The notes: generated by a model not told the origin, from the sequence alone. A stretch of DNA of 64,000 nucleotides from Dermatophilus congolensis (GCF_900447215.1 NZ_UFYA01000001.1:1488001-1552000), one strand, 5' to 3'. Numbered from the stretch's first letter, positions 27,540 through 37,341 are shown. Program-made: numbers and translations.

Positions 27540-27548
27540 ATCTACGTG

Positions 27549-28157
27549 TTAGTTCTTCGAGTAGAGCTCAACGATCAGCTGCTCGGTGAGGACCGTGTCG
27601 ATCTGCTCACGAACTGGCAGCTGGTGGATAAGCACCTGCAAGGATCCTGGAACGACCTTCATCCACGCAGGAACCACACGCTCGCCGTACAGGTCTTCGG
27701 CGACCTCGAACGGGAACTTGCTGCGGCTCTGCTCACGCCATTCGATGATGTCGTACTGGCTCACGCGGTAGCTCGGCACGTCTACGCGCTGACCGTTGAC
27801 CAGGAAGTGGCCGTGGGTGACGAGCTGACGTGCAGCGCGACGTGTACGTGCCAAACCGGCACGGTAAACGACGTTGTCTAGACGAGATTCAAGGATCTGA
27901 AGCAGGTTTGCACCGGTTTTTCCGGGGCGACGTGCCGCTTCCTCGTAGTAGTTACGGAACTGACGTTCCATAACTCCGTAGGTAAAGCGTGCTTTCTGCT
28001 TTTCCTGCAACTGCGAGAGGTATTCCTTCTCCTGGATACGGCCACGGCCGTGCTGTCCTGGAGGGAATGGGCGGTTCTCGAAGTTCTTATCGCCACCGAC
28101 GAGGTCGGTCTTCAGGCGACGGGACTTTTTCGTAATCGGACCGGTGTAACGGGCCAT
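27549..28157 (-). CDS. rpsD: 30S ribosomal protein S4
   Basis: S4 nucleates 30S assembly and in many bacteria represses its own operon. The 202 residues include an S4 RNA-binding domain (LESRLDNVVYRAGLARTRRA, HGHFLVNGQRVDVPSYRV). The N-terminus lacks the CxxC-type zinc cysteines, so this is the zinc-free form. It is preceded by rpsK and followed by tandem hairpins. It is a candidate ligand for the structured rpsM leader at 29076-29195. Confidence 0.97.
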   Translation of the reverse strand: MARYTGPITKKSRRLKTDLVGGDKNFENRPFPPGQHGRGRIQEKEYLSQLQEKQKARFTYGVMERQFRNYYEEAARRPGKTGANLLQILESRLDNVVYRAGLARTRRAARQLVTHGHFLVNGQRVDVPSYRVSQYDIIEWREQSRSKFPFEVAEDLYGERVVPAWMKVVPGSLQVLIHQLPVREQIDTVLTEQLIVELYSKN

Positions 28158-28202
28158 GGTGTCTCTTCTCCTACCTTTTCAGTGCCTGCTGCGCGCGGTC
28201 GA

Positions 28203-28610
28203 TCAGACGCGGCGGCGCTTGGGCGGACGGACACCGTTGTGCGGCGTGGGGGTGACGTCACTGATGGCGCCAACCTCCAAGCCGGTTGCAGTCAGCGAGC
28301 GAATAGCTGTCTCGCGGCCGGAGCCAGGACCTTTGACGAAAACGTCAACCTTGCGCATGCCGTGGTCCATCGCGCGGCGGGCAGCAGCCTCGGCAGCCAT
28401 CTGCGCGGCGAAGGGGGTGGACTTGCGGGAGCCCTTAAATCCAACTTGGCCAGCAGATGCCCAGGAGACAACCGCGCCTGTTGGGTCGGTGATCGAAACG
28501 ATCGTGTTGTTGAATGTGCTCTTGATGTGAGCTTGCCCGTGGGCAACGTTCTTCTTCTCTTTGCGGCGCACCTTTTTGGCGCCACCAGCCTGACGGCTCT
28601 TGGGAGGCAT
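28203..28610 (-). CDS. rpsK: 30S ribosomal protein S11
   Basis: S11 forms part of the 30S platform. The 135-residue protein has the conserved [36 protein letters not shown] and the C-terminal [16 protein letters not shown]. It lies in the alpha operon between rpsM and rpsD, with 67 and 45 bases to its neighbours. Confidence 0.97.
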   Translation of the reverse strand: MPPKSRQAGGAKKVRRKEKKNVAHGQAHIKSTFNNTIVSITDPTGAVVSWASAGQVGFKGSRKSTPFAAQMAAEAAARRAMDHGMRKVDVFVKGPGSGRETAIRSLTATGLEVGAISDVTPTPHNGVRPPKRRRV

Positions 28611-28677
28611 ATGTTCTCTTTCCTACGAGTCTTCGGGAGTAGCCGACTAGTAAGTCAGCGACGAGGCAAAGCCTCGA

Positions 28678-29055
28678 TCAGCGGCCGGCCTTCTTCTTGC
28701 CAGCAACGGTGCGCTTGGGGCCCTTACGGGTACGCGCGTTGGTCTTGGTGCGCTGGCCGTGCACGGGCAGGCCACGGCGGTGGCGCAAACCCTGGTAGCT
28801 GCCAATTTCAACCTTGCGACGAATGTCGGCGGCCACCTCACGGCGAAGGTCACCTTCGAGCTTGTAGTTGCCCTCGAGGAAGTCACGCAGAGCAACAAGC
28901 TGCTGCTCGTCTAGGTCCTTGACGCGCGTGGACGGGTCAATCTCCGTCGCTGCGATAGCTTCCTTCGCGCGGGTACGCCCCACACCGAAGATGTAGGTAA
29001 GAGCGATCTCAACGCGCTTTTCGCGCGGGAGGTCAACTCCAACAAGACGTGCCAT
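28678..29055 (-). CDS. rpsM: 30S ribosomal protein S13
   Basis: S13 bridges the subunits and touches the P-site tRNA. The 125 residues begin [20 protein letters not shown], have [14 protein letters not shown] and end in a Lys-rich tail. AGGAGA lies 8 bases before ATG 29055. The frame is open further upstream to 29205, but that stretch is the structured leader, not S13. It is the first gene of the alpha operon; rpmJ, normally just upstream in actinobacteria, is not here. Confidence 0.97.
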   Translation of the reverse strand: MARLVGVDLPREKRVEIALTYIFGVGRTRAKEAIAATEIDPSTRVKDLDEQQLVALRDFLEGNYKLEGDLRREVAADIRRKVEIGSYQGLRHRRGLPVHGQRTKTNARTRKGPKRTVAGKKKAGR

Positions 29056-29363
29056 TTGTGTTTCTCCTGAGTAGTTTCGAAGGTTTGGCACAGCATCGGT
29101 CCGTGCGCACGCTCTCATGGCGAAGAGCGCCGCTTCCGGTCCTCGGCCTTCGAACCGAGGGTGACATCTGAGGAACCTCAGGGCCGGATGCTGTGTACTG
29201 CTCATATCGTCGCGTAACGAAAGACAACTGCAAAAACTTGTAGCTCTTTCGCTGCTCGACTGTTTCTTCTGCCTGCCGATTTAAGTGATCTTCAAGTAAA
29301 GACTGAGACTACGGACAGCCCTTCAAGAAAAATCTCTTCGAGACAGTCTTTGAAGAGTATGTA
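29056..29363. other. infA-rpsM intergenic region without rpmJ
   Basis: These 308 bases hold the candidate rpsM leader (29076-29195) and presumably its promoter. All frames were checked by eye for the 37-residue L36 with its Cys/His pattern and nothing resembling it is present. Confidence 0.6.
29076..29195 (-). ncRNA. Candidate structured leader RNA of the rpsM (alpha) operon
   Basis: The rpsM leader can fold into a multi-arm junction. A 9-bp closing stem pairs 29187-29195 with 29089-29097. Inside are a CUGAG/CUCAG arm, a CCUCGG/CCGAGG arm (29155-29160 with 29141-29146), a CGCUCU/AGAGCG arm and the palindrome GUGCGCAC. The loop of the second arm carries UUCGAAGG (29147-29154), which is fully complementary to CCUUCGAA (29076-29083), only a few bases before the rpsM AGGAG. 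That allows a loop-to-RBS pseudoknot. E. coli S4 represses this operon through a pseudoknot at the same place, but this fold looks different. The fold is hand-drawn inference. Confidence 0.45.
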
Positions 29364-29585
29364 TCAGCGGTAGCGGAAAACGATACGGCCGCGGGATAGG
29401 TCATAGGGGCTGAGCTCCACGACCACGCGGTCCTCAGGGAGGATCCTGATGTAGTGCTGGCGCATTTTCCCTGAAATATGAGCGAGAACTTTGTGTCCGT
29501 TGGTGAGCTCCACACGGAAGTTCGCGTTAGGGAGCGCCTCCACCACGGTGCCCTCGATCTCGATGACTCCGTCCTTTTTAGCCAT
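29364..29585 (-). CDS. infA: Translation initiation factor IF-1
   Basis: IF-1 blocks the A site during initiation. The 73-residue OB-fold protein [20 protein letters not shown] to RGRIVFRYR is the standard length and sequence. ATG 29585 has GGAGG immediately upstream; the frame continues to 29633 but without family match. It stands alone, with the map terminator region on one side and the rpsM leader on the other. Confidence 0.97.
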   Translation of the reverse strand: MAKKDGVIEIEGTVVEALPNANFRVELTNGHKVLAHISGKMRQHYIRILPEDRVVVELSPYDLSRGRIVFRYR

Positions 29586-29842
29586 GTCCTCCACGATCCT
29601 GGTCATGTCATGCATTGCACGACGATTGGCCACGCCGATCCCTCGGCGCGCTGCAGCTTCAGATACTTTCGCTTACACCCAAGCCAGACCGCAGTGTCTA
29701 TATCTAGGTAGAGACAGACGCTTTACGGCTGCTTTGATCACTTAAGCAAGCGAGAGTATGAGCCAACAAGCAACCTTAATCCACTACCCCTAGTCATGGG
29801 AAATTCGACAGCCTCTCCCACCAGACAAGTAATTCTGAATAT

Positions 29843-30688
29843 TTATGCCAGCGGGCCAAATTGGGCACCTGTAGCTGCACAGACCTCCAGTCCCCCATCG
29901 AGCGCAGTAAGTACCCAGATGCCTTCAGAAGTGATAGCCACCGTGTGCTCAACATGGGCTGCAACGGAGCCGTCGATGGTGACTACTGTCCAGTCGTCGT
30001 CAAGAACCTTGTTATCAGGGGCGCCTAGCGTAACCATCGGCTCAATAGCCAGCGTAGTGCCAACGGTCATTTTGGGCCCTAGCTTGGCTGGCCGAAAATT
30101 AGGGACCCCTGGCGACATATGCATTTCACGCCCGATCCCATGCCCCTCATAGTCTTCGACGATTCCATACTCGCCAATCTTTCGTTGAAGAGCACTTTTT
30201 TCCAGAGACTCTTCAATCGCTCCCCCGATATCTCCGACTCGGTTCCCCGGTACCATCGCTGCGATACCAGACCACAGGGATTTAAAAGCATCATCAAGCA
30301 AATTTTTTACTTCAGGTTCGGCAGCATCATCCCCGCCAACGATAATCGATATCGCCGAGTCGCCATGCCACCCATCCACTGCCGCTCCGCAGTCAATTGA
30401 TACAAGTTCCCCTTCCTGGAGAACACGATCACCAGGTATTCCATGAACTATTTCACACCCCACACTCACACAAAGAGTGTGTCGATACCCAGGAACAAGC
30501 GGAAAAGAAGGAACAGCACCCTGCGAGAGGATATACTCTCTAGCAATATCATCGAGTTCTCTAGTGGTAACTCCAGGCTTAACTGCCTCAGCTAGCTTTT
30601 CCAGAGTTCGCCCAACAACTAATCCAGCTTTCCGCATAGCAATAATCTGCTGAGGATTCTTTTTCTCAATTCGCTCACGACCAAACAT
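29843..30688 (-). CDS. map: Methionine aminopeptidase, type I
   Basis: MetAP removes the initiator methionine. The five metal ligands are visible: two Asp in SIDCGAAVDGWHGDSA, His in GHGIGREMH, Glu in AIEPMV and Glu in VEHTV. The 281 residues are normal. GGAGA precedes ATG 30688. It follows adk after 84 bases that include a hairpin, and infA lies 257 bases downstream with no gene between. Confidence 0.97.
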   Translation of the reverse strand: MFGRERIEKKNPQQIIAMRKAGLVVGRTLEKLAEAVKPGVTTRELDDIAREYILSQGAVPSFPLVPGYRHTLCVSVGCEIVHGIPGDRVLQEGELVSIDCGAAVDGWHGDSAISIIVGGDDAAEPEVKNLLDDAFKSLWSGIAAMVPGNRVGDIGGAIEESLEKSALQRKIGEYGIVEDYEGHGIGREMHMSPGVPNFRPAKLGPKMTVGTTLAIEPMVTLGAPDNKVLDDDWTVVTIDGSVAAHVEHTVAITSEGIWVLTALDGGLEVCAATGAQFGPLA

Positions 30689-30730
30689 TTTTCTCCATCC
30701 CGATAATGATATATCTCTTAACCATATAAA

Positions 30731-30763
30731 GATGCCCCACTTCGTGACACGAAGCGGGGCATC
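30731..30763 (-). terminator. Hairpin between adk and map
   Basis: GATGCCCC and CTTCGT pair with ACGAAG and GGGGCATC around a GAC loop, with one A/C mismatch. It lies 10 bases after the adk stop. Confidence 0.7.
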
Positions 30764-30772
30764 TCACCGAAA

Positions 30773-31348
30773 TCACTCGGAATAAAGCGGTTCAAGCGCC
30801 TCTTGAATGCGTGTAGCTACTTCTTCAACTCCACCCATACCATAAACCTGCACCAGCAATTCACGATCATCATAAATTTCCGTCAAAGGCGCAGTTTGCT
30901 GCGCGTAAACCTTCAGGCGTTCACGAATAACGGGCTCAGTGTCATCTGACCGCCCTTCGATTTCTGCACGTTTCAACAGACGCTCGACTACGGCATTTTC
31001 ATCGACAACGAGCTCGAGAACGCAATCGAGTTTCTCGCCTCGCTCCTTAAGGTACTCATCCAGAACCTCCACCTGAGCAGTCGTCCGTGGGTACCCATCA
31101 AGCAAGAAACCTTTTTGAGCATCTTCGCGAGCAAGCCGCTCAAAAAGCATGGCATTAGTAATCTCATCAGAGACATACTGGCCGGAAGCTAGAACCTGTT
31201 GAACCTGCTTGCCAAGCTCAGTTTGTTCCGCAATATTTTCGCGGAACATGTTTCCCGTAGATATAACAGGAATTCCGAAACTTTCCGCAATTCCTGCAGC
31301 CTGGGTACCTTTACCGGCGCCCGGCGCCCCCAAAATGATGATCCTCAT
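30773..31348 (-). CDS. adk: Adenylate kinase
   Basis: Adk balances ATP, ADP and AMP. It has the P-loop GAPGAGKGT (7-15), the AMP site STGNMFRENI and GFLLDGYPRTTAQ, and a short LID without zinc cysteines, the compact form usual in actinobacteria (191 residues). ATG 31348 overlaps the secY stop (ATGA), so translation is coupled to secY. Confidence 0.97.
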   Translation of the reverse strand: MRIIILGAPGAGKGTQAAGIAESFGIPVISTGNMFRENIAEQTELGKQVQQVLASGQYVSDEITNAMLFERLAREDAQKGFLLDGYPRTTAQVEVLDEYLKERGEKLDCVLELVVDENAVVERLLKRAEIEGRSDDTEPVIRERLKVYAQQTAPLTEIYDDRELLVQVYGMGGVEEVATRIQEALEPLYSE

Positions 31349-32664
31349 GAACGCAAAAGCCCTTCGTAATGGTGTTGCTTGAGACGAGACTCAATCTGTT
31401 TCACCGTTTCAAGTCCCACGCCGACCATAATCAGAATTGACGTCCCACCGAAAGGGAAGTTCTGGTTTGCCTGAATTGTGGCTAGTGCAATCAATGGGAT
31501 TAGAGCCAAGATGGACAAGTACAGCGCACCGACGACCGTGATCCGGTTCACCACATACGACAAGTACTGCGCTGTTGGACGTCCAGCTCGAATACCTGGA
31601 ATAAATCCACCAAACTTCTTCATGTTGTCTGCAACTTCTTCAGTATTAAAGCTGATCGCAACATAGAAGAACGTGAAGAACAAAATGAGGCTCGTATAAA
31701 TAGCCATATACCATGGGCTATCTCCACGCACAAGATGCGTAGAAACCCAGAGCACCCATTCAGGCGGGTTCGGGTTACCTTGCTGGAATTGAACAGCAAG
31801 CCCGGGGAGCGCGAGCAATGACGATGCGAAAATAACCGGGATAACATTGGCCTGGTTAATTTTGAGAGGAATATAAGTCGAAGTTCCTCCGTAAACGCGG
31901 CGCCCGATCATGCGTTTTGCATACTGAACAGGAATTCGACGCTGACACTGTTCGACAAAAACAACAACAGCGATAATTGAGAGCCCCATAAGGATGATCA
32001 AGAAAAATACATCCCAACGTCCTTGCTGCTGTTGCACGCTCCACAGTGAGCTGGGGAACCCTGCCGCAATCGAGGTAAAGATAAGCAACGACATTCCGTT
32101 GCCGACCCCTTTTTCGGTAATCAATTCACCAAGCCACATGACAAGACCGGTACCAGCGGTCATTGTCAACACAGACAAGGCTGCATTCAGGAATGTGTCG
32201 TCGACAAGGATATTTTGACAGTTAGACCCGGGGAACAAAGTGGAGGGGTTCCTAGCGAAGGTTATAAAGGTCGAAGACTGCAGAATAGCCAGACCAATAG
32301 TCAAATATCTTGTATATTGCGTCAGTTTTGACTGACCAGACTGCCCTTCTTGCTTTAAAGTTTCAAACTTAGGAATTACAACAGTTAACAATTGAACAAT
32401 AATGCTTGCCGTAATATACGGCATAATTCCCAGTGCGAAAATAGAAAGCTGCAGAAGAGCTCCACCACTAAACAGGTTTGCCATCCCTAAAAGCGCATTT
32501 CCTCCATGCGCTGAGTTAGGTTGACACTGCTTAATAGCGGTATAGCTGACACCAGGCGTCGGGATGTGTGACCCGAGCCTAAAGATAGCCATGATGAACA
32601 CGGTCAAGAGCAACCTGTTCCGGAGCTCAGGCGTACGAAAAGCCCGAACGAGGGTGGTTATCAC
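31345..32664 (-). CDS. secY: Protein translocase subunit SecY
   Basis: SecY is the channel of the Sec translocon. The 439-residue protein has ten helices, with PTPGVSYTAIKQC before the plug and the conserved cytoplasmic loops GQSGQSKLTQYTRYLTIGLA and SFNTEEVADNMKKFGGFIPG. I chose GTG 32664 because GGAGG lies 5 bases upstream and (M)ITTLVRAFRTPELRNRLL matches the family; the frame is open to 32751. It is separated from rplO by 274 bases with a terminator, so secY-adk have their own promoter. Confidence 0.96.
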   Translation of the reverse strand: MITTLVRAFRTPELRNRLLLTVFIMAIFRLGSHIPTPGVSYTAIKQCQPNSAHGGNALLGMANLFSGGALLQLSIFALGIMPYITASIIVQLLTVVIPKFETLKQEGQSGQSKLTQYTRYLTIGLAILQSSTFITFARNPSTLFPGSNCQNILVDDTFLNAALSVLTMTAGTGLVMWLGELITEKGVGNGMSLLIFTSIAAGFPSSLWSVQQQQGRWDVFFLIILMGLSIIAVVVFVEQCQRRIPVQYAKRMIGRRVYGGTSTYIPLKINQANVIPVIFASSLLALPGLAVQFQQGNPNPPEWVLWVSTHLVRGDSPWYMAIYTSLILFFTFFYVAISFNTEEVADNMKKFGGFIPGIRAGRPTAQYLSYVVNRITVVGALYLSILALIPLIALATIQANQNFPFGGTSILIMVGVGLETVKQIESRLKQHHYEGLLRS

Positions 32665-32867
32665 AAAGCCTCCCACTGGCGCGTGTGGCGGTGCATGCCG
32701 CGAACCGGTCCCGACCATGCGCACGTGCGGTGTTGTACGAACACCGTACAACGTATTGTCATCAAAGGTTTTGGGGCGGTAGACCCCGTCGCGACAATAG
32801 CACTTCTACCTAAGTGAACTAGTAGCGACATGTCATCGACCGTTTACAGGATTCTCCGCTCCAATGA

Positions 32868-32913
32868 AACGAAGGATGGAGACCCCTGAGACTAGGGATC
32901 CCCATCCTTCGTT
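32868..32913 (-). terminator. Hairpin after rplO
   Basis: AACGAAGGATGG (32868-32879) pairs perfectly with CCATCCTTCGTT (32902-32913), and the stem can extend inward with two mismatches (GA/TC, CCCT/AGGG). It ends the spc cluster before secY. Confidence 0.75.
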
Positions 32914-32938
32914 AACCGATTAGCTACAAAGCTAAGAA

Positions 32939-33409
32939 TCAAGCACCCAGGATGTTCACGGAACCGCCTGCAGCCTCAATCTTGCTCTTCGCCGCACCAG
33001 AAACCTTATGAGCAGTGACGTTTACCTTGACGGAAATTTCGCCATCGCCCAAAACCTTTACAAGGCTCTTGGAGCGAACTGCACCCTTAGCCACGAGGTC
33101 ATCAACTGTGACGTCACCGCCCTCGGGGAACAAAGCTTCAATGCGGTCCAGGTTCACAACCTGGTACTCCACGCGGTTACGGTTCGTAAAACCGCGCAGT
33201 TTCGGAAGGCGCATGTGAAGCGGCATCTGGCCACCCTCGAAGCGCTCCGGAACCTGGTAACGAGCTTTCGTACCTTTAGTACCACGACCAGCGGTTTTAC
33301 CCTTGCTGGCTTCACCACGACCAACTCGCGTGCGAGCGGTCTTGGCTCCAGGGGCCGGACGCAATTCATGAACGCGAAGCGGCATGCTTTCGTTCGTCTC
33401 GTCTGCCAC
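32939..33409 (-). CDS. rplO: 50S ribosomal protein L15
   Basis: L15 is a late-assembly 50S protein. It has [40 protein letters not shown]-like Gly-rich N-terminus and a globular C-terminal half; 156 residues. GTG 33409 starts two bases after the rpmD stop, with AGGAGG in the rpmD end. Confidence 0.96.
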   Translation of the reverse strand: MADETNESMPLRVHELRPAPGAKTARTRVGRGEASKGKTAGRGTKGTKARYQVPERFEGGQMPLHMRLPKLRGFTNRNRVEYQVVNLDRIEALFPEGGDVTVDDLVAKGAVRSKSLVKVLGDGEISVKVNVTAHKVSGAAKSKIEAAGGSVNILGA

Positions 33410-33411
33410 GA

Positions 33412-33594
33412 TCAGTCAACCTCCTCGACGGTCACGAGATGGGCGACGGTACGCACCATCCCGCGCACTTCGGGACGGTCCTCGCGCAGCACAGACTGAC
33501 CGATACGGTGCAATCCAAGGGTGCGGAGGGTGTCCTTCTGGTTCTGCTTAGCTCCCACAACACCACGTGTCTGGGTCACTTTGAGCTGAGCCAT
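33412..33594 (-). CDS. rpmD: 50S ribosomal protein L30
   Basis: L30 is a small 50S protein; 60 residues [20 protein letters not shown] then [13 protein letters not shown] are typical. ATG 33594 overlaps the rpsE stop by one base (TGATG); GTG 33597 is one codon upstream. Translation is probably coupled to rpsE. Confidence 0.95.
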   Translation of the reverse strand: MAQLKVTQTRGVVGAKQNQKDTLRTLGLHRIGQSVLREDRPEVRGMVRTVAHLVTVEEVD

Positions 33595-34226
33595 CACGCC
33601 CCCGTCCCTGCCGCACGAGCACGCAACAAAGCGGCGGGTGCGACATCTTCAAGAGGAAGCCCACGACGTGCCGCAACCGACTCCGGACGCTCAAGGCCCT
33701 TCAGCGCAGCCACGGTGGCATGAACGATGTTGATCGAGTTGTCTGAGCCAAGTGATTTGCTCAGCACGTCCTGAATGCCTGCGCACTCAAGAACAGCGCG
33801 CACCGGCCCACCAGCGATAACACCAGTACCGGGCGCGGCGGGACGTAGGAGAACTACGCCAGCAGCGTCTTCACCCTGAACGGGGTGAGGAATGGTGCCC
33901 TGGATACGCGGAACGCGGAAGAACGACTTTTTGGCTGCCTCTACGCCCTTGGCGATTGCCGTGGGAACCTCTTTGGCTTTGCCGTAACCGACACCCACGG
34001 TGCCGTCACCGTCACCGACGACCACGAGAGCGGTGAAGCTGAAGCGACGACCACCCTTCACAACCTTGGCAACACGGTTAATCGTTACGACACGCTCCAA
34101 GAATTGGCTGCGCTCGTCATTCTGGTTGTTGTTTTGCCGGCGGTTATCGCGGTCACGACGGTCGCGACCGCTGCCTGCACGTTCAGAGCCGCCTTGCTCG
34201 GCTCCGCGGCGCTGGGGTCCAGCCAT
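33594..34226 (-). CDS. rpsE: 30S ribosomal protein S5
   Basis: S5 contributes to mRNA unwinding and fidelity. The core has [33 protein letters not shown] and [17 protein letters not shown]-like sequence. An Arg/Asn/Gln-rich N-terminal extension of about 40 residues precedes the double-stranded RNA-binding fold. It sits between rplR and rpmD. Confidence 0.97.
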   Translation of the reverse strand: MAGPQRRGAEQGGSERAGSGRDRRDRDNRRQNNNQNDERSQFLERVVTINRVAKVVKGGRRFSFTALVVVGDGDGTVGVGYGKAKEVPTAIAKGVEAAKKSFFRVPRIQGTIPHPVQGEDAAGVVLLRPAAPGTGVIAGGPVRAVLECAGIQDVLSKSLGSDNSINIVHATVAALKGLERPESVAARRGLPLEDVAPAALLRARAAGTGA

Positions 34227-34278
34227 CAGACGCTCTCCTTTTCACCAGTCTTCGTGAACATGCTCGTTCGTGCAGTCA

Positions 34279-34662
34279 TCACAGCTCCAGACCGCCCTCG
34301 CGTGCACCTTCGGCGATCGCGGCAACGCGACCCGTGTAACGGTTACCGCCACGGTCAAACACTACTGTGTCAATGCCTGCAGCCTTGGCGCGAGCAGCGA
34401 CGAGTTCACCGACTCGCTTAGCCTTAGCGGTTTTGTCTCCGTCAAATGCACGCAGGTCTGCTTCCATGGTCGAAGCGGACGCAAGGGTGTGCCCAACGCC
34501 ATCATCGATAACCTGAACGAACATGTGACGCGTGGAGCGTGTGACCACCAAGCGAGGACGCTCAGCGGTGCCGGCGAGGTGCTTGCGAAGACGCGCGTGG
34601 CGACGTGCCCGAGCGTCGGCTTTGCTCTTGCCGCGCTTAATGATCTTGCCAGTGCCTGCCAT
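34279..34662 (-). CDS. rplR: 50S ribosomal protein L18
   Basis: L18 binds 5S rRNA. The 127 residues have [32 protein letters not shown] and the C-terminal [23 protein letters not shown] follows the rplF stop within 4 bases; 52 bases separate it from rpsE. Confidence 0.97.
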   Translation of the reverse strand: MAGTGKIIKRGKSKADARARRHARLRKHLAGTAERPRLVVTRSTRHMFVQVIDDGVGHTLASASTMEADLRAFDGDKTAKAKRVGELVAARAKAAGIDTVVFDRGGNRYTGRVAAIAEGAREGGLEL

Positions 34663-34665
34663 CGC

Positions 34666-35205
34666 TTACTTACCAGCCTTTCCGACCTTGCGGCGGATCT
34701 GCTCGCCTGCGTAGCGAACACCCTTGCCTTTATATGGCTCCGGCGGACGGATTTTGCGAATGTTTGCTGCAGTCTCGCCTACGAGCTGCTTATCGATACC
34801 CGAAACCGAGAACCGGGTCGGAGTCTCGACGGCAAAAGTGATGCCCTCCGGCGGTTCAACAACGACCGGGTGGCTGAAACCGAGAGCAAACTCAAGGTTG
34901 CTGCCCTTAGCCAGCACACGGTAACCGGTGCCATAGATTTCCAGCTTTTTCTGGTAACCCTCGGTCACACCGATAACCATGTTCTGGATGAGCGAGCGAG
35001 TTAGACCGTGGAGAGCACGGTTGTCACGCTCGTCATTGGGACGCGAAACGCTGATGCTGCCATCCTCGTCACGCACAACAGTGATGGGCTCAGAAACAGT
35101 GAGGGAAAGCTCACCCTTAGAACCCTTAACTGCAATGTCCTGTCCGCTGATCGTCACGTCAACGCCGTTAGGAACGGAGATCGGAAGTCGTCCGATTCGA
35201 GACAT
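34666..35205 (-). CDS. rplF: 50S ribosomal protein L6
   Basis: L6 sits near the GTPase centre. The 179-residue protein has [20 protein letters not shown], the repeated L6 domains and the C-terminal [18 protein letters not shown]-like signature (here [17 protein letters not shown]). It lies between rpsH and rplR in the spc operon. Confidence 0.97.
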   Translation of the reverse strand: MSRIGRLPISVPNGVDVTISGQDIAVKGSKGELSLTVSEPITVVRDEDGSISVSRPNDERDNRALHGLTRSLIQNMVIGVTEGYQKKLEIYGTGYRVLAKGSNLEFALGFSHPVVVEPPEGITFAVETPTRFSVSGIDKQLVGETAANIRKIRPPEPYKGKGVRYAGEQIRRKVGKAGK

Positions 35206-35223
35206 TCTTCGTACCTCCTTCCG

Positions 35224-35622
35224 TTACCAGACGTAGGCGAGGACTTCCCCACCCACACCCTTCGCTTCGGCCTGACGGTCAGTCAGCAACCCGGACGAGG
35301 TCGAAATAATCGCCACGCCGAGGCCGCCGAGCACCTTGGGCAGGTTGGTGGATTTTGCGTATACGCGCAATCCAGGCTTGCTCACTCGTCGAACACCCGA
35401 GATGGAGCGTTCACGGTTGGGGCCGTACTTAAGCTCGATAGTGAGCGTTTTTCCGACCTCTGCATCCTCAAGTTTCCAGTCTGCGATGTAACCCTCGGTT
35501 TTAAGGATTTCCGCGATGTTGGACTTGAGCTTCGAAGACGGCATGGACACTACGTCGTGGTGCGCCGAGTTGGCGTTCCTGACGCGGGTCAGCATGTCCG
35601 CAATCGGATCTGTCATCGTCAT
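35224..35622 (-). CDS. rpsH: 30S ribosomal protein S8
   Basis: S8 binds helix 21 of 16S rRNA and in E. coli is the spc operon repressor. The 132 residues have [20 protein letters not shown]-like start, [20 protein letters not shown] and the C-terminal [10 protein letters not shown]. It is 98 bases from rpsN, the longest gap in this operon. Confidence 0.97.
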   Translation of the reverse strand: MTMTDPIADMLTRVRNANSAHHDVVSMPSSKLKSNIAEILKTEGYIADWKLEDAEVGKTLTIELKYGPNRERSISGVRRVSKPGLRVYAKSTNLPKVLGGLGVAIISTSSGLLTDRQAEAKGVGGEVLAYVW

Positions 35623-35720
35623 TTGGGCTCTCCGCCCTTCCTCACCGGGGTTTCGCCTCCCGCCTTTTGCGGGGCCGACCTACGGTGTAGAAGTCTTCGT
35701 CTCGTTGAGGTCCGGTCTAC

Positions 35721-35906
35721 TTACCAGCTGCTCTTGGTGACTCCGGGAAGCTCACCACGGTGAGCCATATCACGGAAGCACACACGGCAAAGCCCGAACT
35801 TGCGGTAAACCGAGTGGGGACGGCCACACCTCTGGCAACGGGTGTAAGCGCGAACTTTGAATTTCGGTTTGCTATCCGCTTTGTTGATCAGTGCCGTTTT
35901 CGCCAC
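35721..35906 (-). CDS. rpsN: 30S ribosomal protein S14, zinc-binding type Z
   Basis: The short 61-residue S14 carries all four zinc cysteines (C24, C27, C40, C43), so it is the zinc-dependent form. GTG 35906 begins two bases after the rplE stop. A second, zinc-free paralogue would be expected elsewhere only if the organism has a Zur response. Confidence 0.97.
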   Translation of the reverse strand: MAKTALINKADSKPKFKVRAYTRCQRCGRPHSVYRKFGLCRVCFRDMAHRGELPGVTKSSW

Positions 35907-35908
35907 TA

Positions 35909-36469
35909 TTAGTTCTCCTTGAAAGGGAACCCAAGCTGGCGAAGAAGCGCGCGGCCTTCGTCATCGGTCTTCGCGGTAGTGACAAGCGTGATGTCCATAC
36001 CACGAACGTGGTCAATCGAGTCAGGATCAATCTCATAAAACATTGACTGCTCGGTGAGACCAAACGTGTAGTTACCGTTGCCATCGAACTGCTTTCCAGA
36101 AAGTCCGCGGAAGTCACGGATTCGGGGAAGAGCAACGGTCACCAGGCGGTCGACGAACTCCCACATGCGATCACCACGAAGAGTGACGTGGGCGCCAATC
36201 GGCATACCTTCACGCAGTTTGAACTGCGCAATGGACTTGCGAGCACGAGTCACAACAGGCTTTTGGCCTGTAATGGCTGCAAGGTCACGAACGGCACCTT
36301 CAATGCGCTTGCTGTCTTTCGCAGCTTCGCCAACACCCATGTTGACGACGACCTTAGTAAGGCCAGGAATCAACATAACGTTGGAGTAACCGAATTCTTT
36401 GTTCAGAGCGTCACGAATTTCTTCGTGGTAACGCGTCTTAAGACGGGGCGTGATCATCGTTTCGCTCAT
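35909..36469 (-). CDS. rplE: 50S ribosomal protein L5
   Basis: L5 links 5S rRNA and contacts P-site tRNA. The 186 residues have [40 protein letters not shown] and [20 protein letters not shown]. The start overlaps the rplX stop by one base (TGATG). Confidence 0.97.
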   Translation of the reverse strand: MSETMITPRLKTRYHEEIRDALNKEFGYSNVMLIPGLTKVVVNMGVGEAAKDSKRIEGAVRDLAAITGQKPVVTRARKSIAQFKLREGMPIGAHVTLRGDRMWEFVDRLVTVALPRIRDFRGLSGKQFDGNGNYTFGLTEQSMFYEIDPDSIDHVRGMDITLVTTAKTDDEGRALLRQLGFPFKEN

Positions 36470-36828
36470 CAGATGTCCTTCCCGGAACGCACTGCAACGC
36501 GCACACGAACGGTCTTCTCACGACCATTGCGCTCAACCTTTTCGGTGCGCATGCGCACACGGGTCGGCTTGTTAGTTTCGGGGTCAACCAAAGCCACATT
36601 GCTCACGTGAATCGGGGCTTCAACCGTCACGATTCCAGCTGCGCGGTTCGTTCCTGCAGCTGCGCGCTGGTGCTTAGTTACTCGGTTAATGCCTTCGACT
36701 AGCACACGGTTAGTGTCGGGGAAGACCGCGATAACCTTGCCTTGCTTGCCTCGGTCGCCACCTTTGTCCTGTTTGCGACCAGTGATGACCTGAACCAGAT
36801 CACCCTTTTTGATCTTCATGTTGGCCAT
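36469..36828 (-). CDS. rplX: 50S ribosomal protein L24
   Basis: L24 starts 50S assembly. The N-terminal KOW motif [20 protein letters not shown] and [10 protein letters not shown] are clear; 119 residues. It lies between rplN and rplE, starting four bases after the rplN stop. Confidence 0.97.
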   Translation of the reverse strand: MANMKIKKGDLVQVITGRKQDKGGDRGKQGKVIAVFPDTNRVLVEGINRVTKHQRAAAGTNRAAGIVTVEAPIHVSNVALVDPETNKPTRVRMRTEKVERNGREKTVRVRVAVRSGKDI

Positions 36829-36831
36829 GGG

Positions 36832-37200
36832 TTACAGCACCTCCGGGGCCAGCGAGATGATCTTCATAAATTTCTTTTCACGTAGTTCACGGCCAACCGG
36901 ACCGAAAATACGCGTACCGCGGGGCTCACCATCGTTCTTCAGGATGACTGCCGCATTCTCGTCAAACTTGATGTAGCTTCCGTCAATACGACGGCGTTCT
37001 TTCTTGGTACGCACGATAACGGCCTTGACTACATCACCCTTTTTGACGTTTCCGCCGGGGATTGCGTCCTTGACCGAGGCAACGATGATGTCGCCAATGC
37101 CGGCGTAACGTCGACCCGAACCGCCGAGAACACGGATGCACAGAATTTCCTTGGCACCGGTGTTGTCAGCGACACGAAGTCGCGACTCCTGCTGGATCAC
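36832..37200 (-). CDS. rplN: 50S ribosomal protein L14
   Basis: L14 forms an intersubunit bridge. The 122 residues [40 protein letters not shown] and [20 protein letters not shown] are textbook. It is the first gene of the spc group and is separated from rpsQ by 141 bases with a nested hairpin. Confidence 0.97.
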   Translation of the reverse strand: MIQQESRLRVADNTGAKEILCIRVLGGSGRRYAGIGDIIVASVKDAIPGGNVKKGDVVKAVIVRTKKERRRIDGSYIKFDENAAVILKNDGEPRGTRIFGPVGRELREKKFMKIISLAPEVL

Positions 37201-37226
37201 TTCTCACTCCTGTCGTCGCGCCGGTT

Positions 37227-37266
37227 CTCACCGCGCCCGCTCCTTAATGAACGGGCGCTGGGTGAG
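37227..37266 (-). terminator. Nested hairpin between rpsQ and rplN
   Basis: CTCACC (37227-37232) pairs with GGTGAG (37261-37266) and encloses GCGCCCG/CGGGCGC (37233-37239, 37252-37258). It separates S10 from spc genes. With no U-tract it could be a terminator, or a leader structure for rplN. Confidence 0.5.
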
Positions 37267-37341
37267 CCTTGCGGAACGGATTGTGGTCTAGGTGACGGAT
37301 TCGGTTGTGCTCTTGCTCTTCCGAACCGCCGAACGAGCCTC

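Noticed and set aside
29056-29205. 50-residue N-terminal extension of S13
   Set aside because: It covers the structured leader, and AGGAGA directly precedes the canonical [10 protein letters not shown] start.
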